Positions 6,376 through 8,095 of a stretch of DNA of 8,095 bases are shown one piece after another. The DNA lies in NCBI GenBank assembly GCA_964456445.1, contig CAYWBI010000169.1, positions 1 through 8,095 of the forward strand, read 5' to 3'. The translations under genes were made by a program, and so were the position numbers. Every line of letters begins with the position of its first letter. Within the stretch, counting starts at the first letter, position 1. The notes beneath the pieces were generated by a model. That model did no database searches. It was given only the letters and a program-made list of their open reading frames with translations, and was not told the DNA's origin. This DNA is from CAYWBI01 sp964456445 (GTDB lineage: Bacteria > Calditrichota > Calditrichia > Calditrichales > J004).

Positions 6376-6813
6376 TTAGCCCTGCGTTTTTGGGGTTTCG
6401 TCCCCAGGCTCCGGGGCAGGGATGAACCGGTTTCCGCCATTCCCTGGCGCCGGCATTTCTGCTTTTATACCGGCTGCGGACAATGTTGCATATAAATCAA
6501 GCTCGATCTGCCGCCTGTCCCGCGGGGCTTGCGGCGGCTTTGTATTTTTTTGCATTTCCTGACGCAAGTAAAATTCCGTCCATAACGCCATTAACTTTTC
6601 GTTTTTTTCCGCCATTCGCAGGCTGCGCTCTAGCACAGAATATTTGCTGTGCGCTATTAGTTCCGTCGCGCTCTTTTCTATTTCTTCCAGCACTTCTCGC
6701 GTATCCGCCACCGGGCTGTCTTGCTGCGGAACTTTCCCAGCCTTTGTCCGTCCGCTCGGATTCCCGCTTACACCCGGCTGGAATCGCCCTTTTTTATCTC
6801 GTTTTCCCATCAT
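6376..6813 (-). CDS. DUF5681-type phage-associated protein (145 aa)
   Basis: The N-terminus carries the recognisable DUF5681 signature GRFQPGVSGNPSGRTKAGK (from about residue 9), a Gly/Pro/Arg-rich module common in prophage and mobile-element proteins, function unknown. The middle (about 45-100) is helical and charged (EVLEEIEKSATELIAHSKYSVLERSLRMAEKNEKL), and the C-terminus is a proline/glycine-rich, probably disordered tail. ATG at 6813 is the chosen start (a second ATG follows directly at 6810); no good Shine-Dalgarno is visible, only GGAA some 12 bases away. A TTG at 6855 would add a hydrophobic stretch but has no ribosome site. It is the first gene of the leftward block. Some members occur beside terminase genes, but here the terminase is far downstream. 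Confidence 0.75.
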   Translation of the reverse strand: MMGKRDKKGRFQPGVSGNPSGRTKAGKVPQQDSPVADTREVLEEIEKSATELIAHSKYSVLERSLRMAEKNEKLMALWTEFYLRQEMQKNTKPPQAPRDRRQIELDLYATLSAAGIKAEMPAPGNGGNRFIPAPEPGDETPKTQG

Positions 6814-6839
6814 ATAGTTCGTGTTTCCGAAAAAAAATG

Positions 6840-6888
6840 CTGCAAAATACAACAATTAGCCTTTAAATCCATTTGCCGCATTTTGCAG
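6840..6888. repeat. Paired inverted 9-bp sites upstream of the leftward operon
   Basis: CTGCAAAAT at 6840-6848 and ATTTTGCAG at 6880-6888 are exact inverted copies whose centres are 40 bp apart, about four helical turns. They lie between the leftward gene start (6813) and the large palindrome. They could bind a regulator as a looped pair or form a stem in the leader RNA. A perfect plus-strand TATAAT at 6889-6894 adjoins the right copy but has no matching -35. Confidence 0.4.
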
Positions 6889-6929
6889 TATAATAAACTA
6901 TTGTTTTACCTTACTTCTTATTTTTCGAC

Positions 6930-6966
6930 ATTTCCAATGTGCCGTATTATACGGCACATTGGAAAT
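6930..6966. promoter_or_regulatory. 37-bp perfect palindrome, likely operator in the divergent control region
   Basis: Arms of 18 bp (atttccaatgtgccgtat and its exact complement) flank a single central base. There is no T-run on either side, so it is a poor terminator. It lies between the divergent operons. On the minus strand the centre contains TATAAT (6951-6946), so a protein bound here could block a leftward promoter, although the -35 (about TTGTAG, 18 bp away) is weak. The palindrome is direct observation; the operator role is inferred. Confidence 0.55.
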
Positions 6967-7015
6967 ATTCTACAATCACTCAGGCACAAAATAGTTTGGC
7001 ATACATATTGTAGTG

Positions 7016-7046
7016 TGTGTTGACAAGTGTAAACACAAAATACAAT
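7016..7046 (+). promoter_or_regulatory. Rightward promoter with overlapping operator dyad
   Basis: A perfect -35 TTGACA lies at 7020-7025. Candidate -10 is TACAAT at 7041-7046 (15-bp gap, slightly short) or CAATAA at 7043-7048 (17 bp). A 22-bp imperfect palindrome at 7016-7037 (outer TGTGTT/AACACA, with mismatches only at one arm pair and the centre) covers the -35, a position suited to repression. It would drive the three-gene rightward operon starting at 7067. Confidence 0.55.
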
Positions 7047-7066
7047 AAACCAAACGGAGGAAAAAC

Positions 7067-7306
7067 ATGCCTAATTTAAGTAATAATCAGCGACGCAGTC
7101 TGCGCAGGCATTGTGACAATGTCGTAAATGAAATCCAGCGCGCAGATTATGAGACACGCGAACAATATTTAAAAAACCTCGCAGGCGCTGCTTGTAGACG
7201 TTCGCAGCTTGCGCGTGGACAATTTACAACAAGGGAGTCTGATGCGATTAACTACTGTATTGCTTATATTACTAAAAATTGGCATACAGCAGATTTAACA
7301 GATTAA
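7067..7306 (+). CDS. Small basic hypothetical protein (79 aa), first gene of rightward operon
   Basis: I do not recognise the family. The start is well supported: ATG at 7067 with GGAGG 6 bases upstream. The product is arginine-rich and looks all-helical: NQRRSLRRHCDNVVNEIQRADYETREQ at about 7-33, then AGAACRRSQLARG (44-56) and a C-terminal helix SDAINYCIAYITKNW. There is no membrane segment or cysteine pair of zinc-ribbon type. Charge and position behind a repressible promoter would fit an early phage regulatory or takeover protein, but that is only inference. The next gene begins 67 bases downstream. Confidence 0.8.
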   Translation: MPNLSNNQRRSLRRHCDNVVNEIQRADYETREQYLKNLAGAACRRSQLARGQFTTRESDAINYCIAYITKNWHTADLTD

Positions 7307-7373
7307 TTTAACATTCATTCTTGCAGCAAAGATAAATAACCGGAAGGCGGGCACTGCAAAGAAAGGAAATAAA

Positions 7374-7511
7374 ATGAACGGTCTTCTTGTGCATTCATTA
7401 AGCGAAAAAGGAAAATCGCAGAATTACATTTTAAGCGACAATAATATTCCTGAAATCTTTGAACCTTCTGCCGATGTTCCAGAATTAAAGCTAAAAGAGA
7501 AAATGGACTGA
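7374..7511 (+). CDS. Very small hypothetical protein (45 aa)
   Basis: This ORF has AAAGGA 6 bases before the ATG at 7374 and ends 15 bases before the next gene. The product starts MNGLLVHSLSEKGKSQNYIL and ends with an acidic then basic tail (DVPELKLKEKMD). There are no cysteines, membrane segment or known motif. The ribosome site and its fit between two other genes of the same strand support it; codon evidence is limited by length. I recognise no family. Confidence 0.6.
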   Translation: MNGLLVHSLSEKGKSQNYILSDNNIPEIFEPSADVPELKLKEKMD

Positions 7512-7526
7512 GAAAGGAATTGAATC

Positions 7527-7859
7527 ATGCAAAAAATCAGATCAGATCAGATCAAACTCATCCTCGCCCAACTCGAATTCACTCACGCCCAACTCGCCGC
7601 CGATTTGGGCACCACCGTAACAACCATTTCCCGCTGGGTAAACAACAAAGCCACGCCACGCGGTCCCGTGCATAAGCTCCTGGCTCCTCTTCTGGAGCAA
7701 GCTGAGCTCCTGCGCGATCACGGCTATGCATCCCGCTGCCCACACTGTGGCAGATGGGGGGTGCAAGTCACCAAGCGCAAAAAAGGTGATCCTGGCTTCG
7801 ATCACATCCAAGAACGCAAATGCGAATACTGCAGAAAAACCTTCTGGCCGCCTGCCTAA
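7527..7859 (+). CDS. Helix-turn-helix plus zinc-ribbon DNA-binding protein (110 aa)
   Basis: Residues about 17-45, FTHAQLAADLGTTVTTISRWVNNKATP, form a Cro/CI (XRE)-type helix-turn-helix: QLAADLG is the first helix and TTISRWVN the recognition helix. The C-terminal part has two CxxC knuckles, C71-C74 (CPHC) and C99-C102 (CEYC), separated by a basic stretch (KRKKGD), as a zinc ribbon. The combination suggests a DNA-binding regulator of the phage. ATG at 7527 has AAAGGA 8 bases upstream. It is the last gene of the rightward operon, 19 bases before a strong terminator, and may act on the palindromes at 6930-6966 or 7016-7037, which is inference. The first codons contain ATCAG repeated nearly four times (7536-7554). 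Confidence 0.85.
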   Translation: MQKIRSDQIKLILAQLEFTHAQLAADLGTTVTTISRWVNNKATPRGPVHKLLAPLLEQAELLRDHGYASRCPHCGRWGVQVTKRKKGDPGFDHIQERKCEYCRKTFWPPA

Positions 7860-7877
7860 TCCCTTTTTTTTTGCCTC

Positions 7878-7907
7878 GGCGCCGCCTTTTAGACGGCGCC
7901 TTTTTTT
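7878..7907 (+). terminator. Rho-independent terminator of the rightward operon
   Basis: Arms ggcgccg (7878-7884) and cggcgcc (7894-7900) pair perfectly over 7 GC-only positions with a 9-base loop, followed directly by seven T (7901-7907). It lies 19 bases past the stop of the helix-turn-helix gene. Confidence 0.9.
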
Positions 7908-8095
7908 GTACCTGAGAAATTGTCAAAGAACATGTTTTTTATTGAAGCGATAAGCATATCGCCATTAACATTGCATAATTAGCTTCTTTATATTTTTTAA
8001 GCGAATAAAAACAAACCGATATAAAAAATATTATTCCACTTAGTATCGTCGATTAAATAACTTTCCCATTTTGCAAATACATTTCATTTGTGAAA
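7908..8095. other. Right-hand end with no supported gene
   Basis: About 190 A/T-rich bases with stops in all frames on both strands. A 6-bp hairpin (gcgata 7947-7952, tatcgc 7957-7962) is the only structure seen. A leftward frame open from the edge to a TAA at 8053-8055 could be the last 13 codons of a gene entering from the right, but is too short to call. Confidence 0.5.

Noticed and set aside
7964..7978. Second dif-like half-site (TTAACAT followed by TGCATAA)
   Set aside because: The halves abut without the 6-bp spacer and the sequence at the proper distance does not match the other arm.
8053..8094. Possible C-terminal fragment of a leftward gene entering from the right
   Set aside because: Only 13 codons, with no motif; it cannot be supported inside this window.
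1..8095. CRISPR arrays, tRNA or rRNA genes, insertion sequences
   Set aside because: No regularly spaced repeats, tRNA arm patterns, rRNA-like stretches or transposase motifs were found on reading both strands.

Overview
The window looks like part of a tailed (dsDNA) phage or prophage genome. A block of tightly packed, leftward-transcribed phage genes fills 1 to 6813. A short rightward operon of small, probably regulatory genes lies at 7067 to 7859, and a divergent control region sits between the two blocks. The host cannot be named from the sequence. Moderate GC content, Shine-Dalgarno sites before most genes, some TTG starts and a dif-like XerCD site all fit a bacterium with the standard Xer system.

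Left block, in order of transcription (right to left): a DUF5681-type small protein (6376-6813); a dif-like site (6307-6334) with a short repeat-rich gap; an FmdB-type zinc ribbon (5918-6172); a phage replication initiator with a winged-helix N-terminus (5151-5918); a DnaB-type helicase with an altered P-loop (3780-5117); an unknown protein paired with a DUF2303 protein (3371-3721 and 2563-3378); a terminator; a 56-residue ORF not previously obvious (2313-2483); a small unknown protein (2008-2289); a TIGR02594-type cell-wall hydrolase fused to a membrane tail (1169-1957); a 59-residue acidic protein (988-1167); and the large terminase subunit, cut by the window edge (1-984). Genes mostly overlap or are separated by a few bases. 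The module therefore covers replication, then lysis, then DNA packaging.

Right block: three small genes, each with a clear ribosome binding site (79 aa, 45 aa, and a 110-aa helix-turn-helix plus zinc-ribbon protein), end at a strong rho-independent terminator (7878-7907). The last 190 bases hold no gene I can support. The control region at 6814-7066 has a 37-bp near-perfect palindrome, a pair of 9-bp inverted sites, and a TTGACA promoter overlapped by a second dyad, as expected for a repressor-controlled genetic switch.

Two observations stand out. First, the initiator gene contains a 23-bp direct repeat, read in different codon frames in its two copies, beside 22 bp of pure A/T; this resembles the lambda arrangement of an origin inside the initiator gene. 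Second, a 28-bp site matches 18 of 22 arm positions of E. coli dif with exact 6-bp spacing, and no integrase gene is visible. This suggests that the phage may integrate by borrowing host XerC/XerD.
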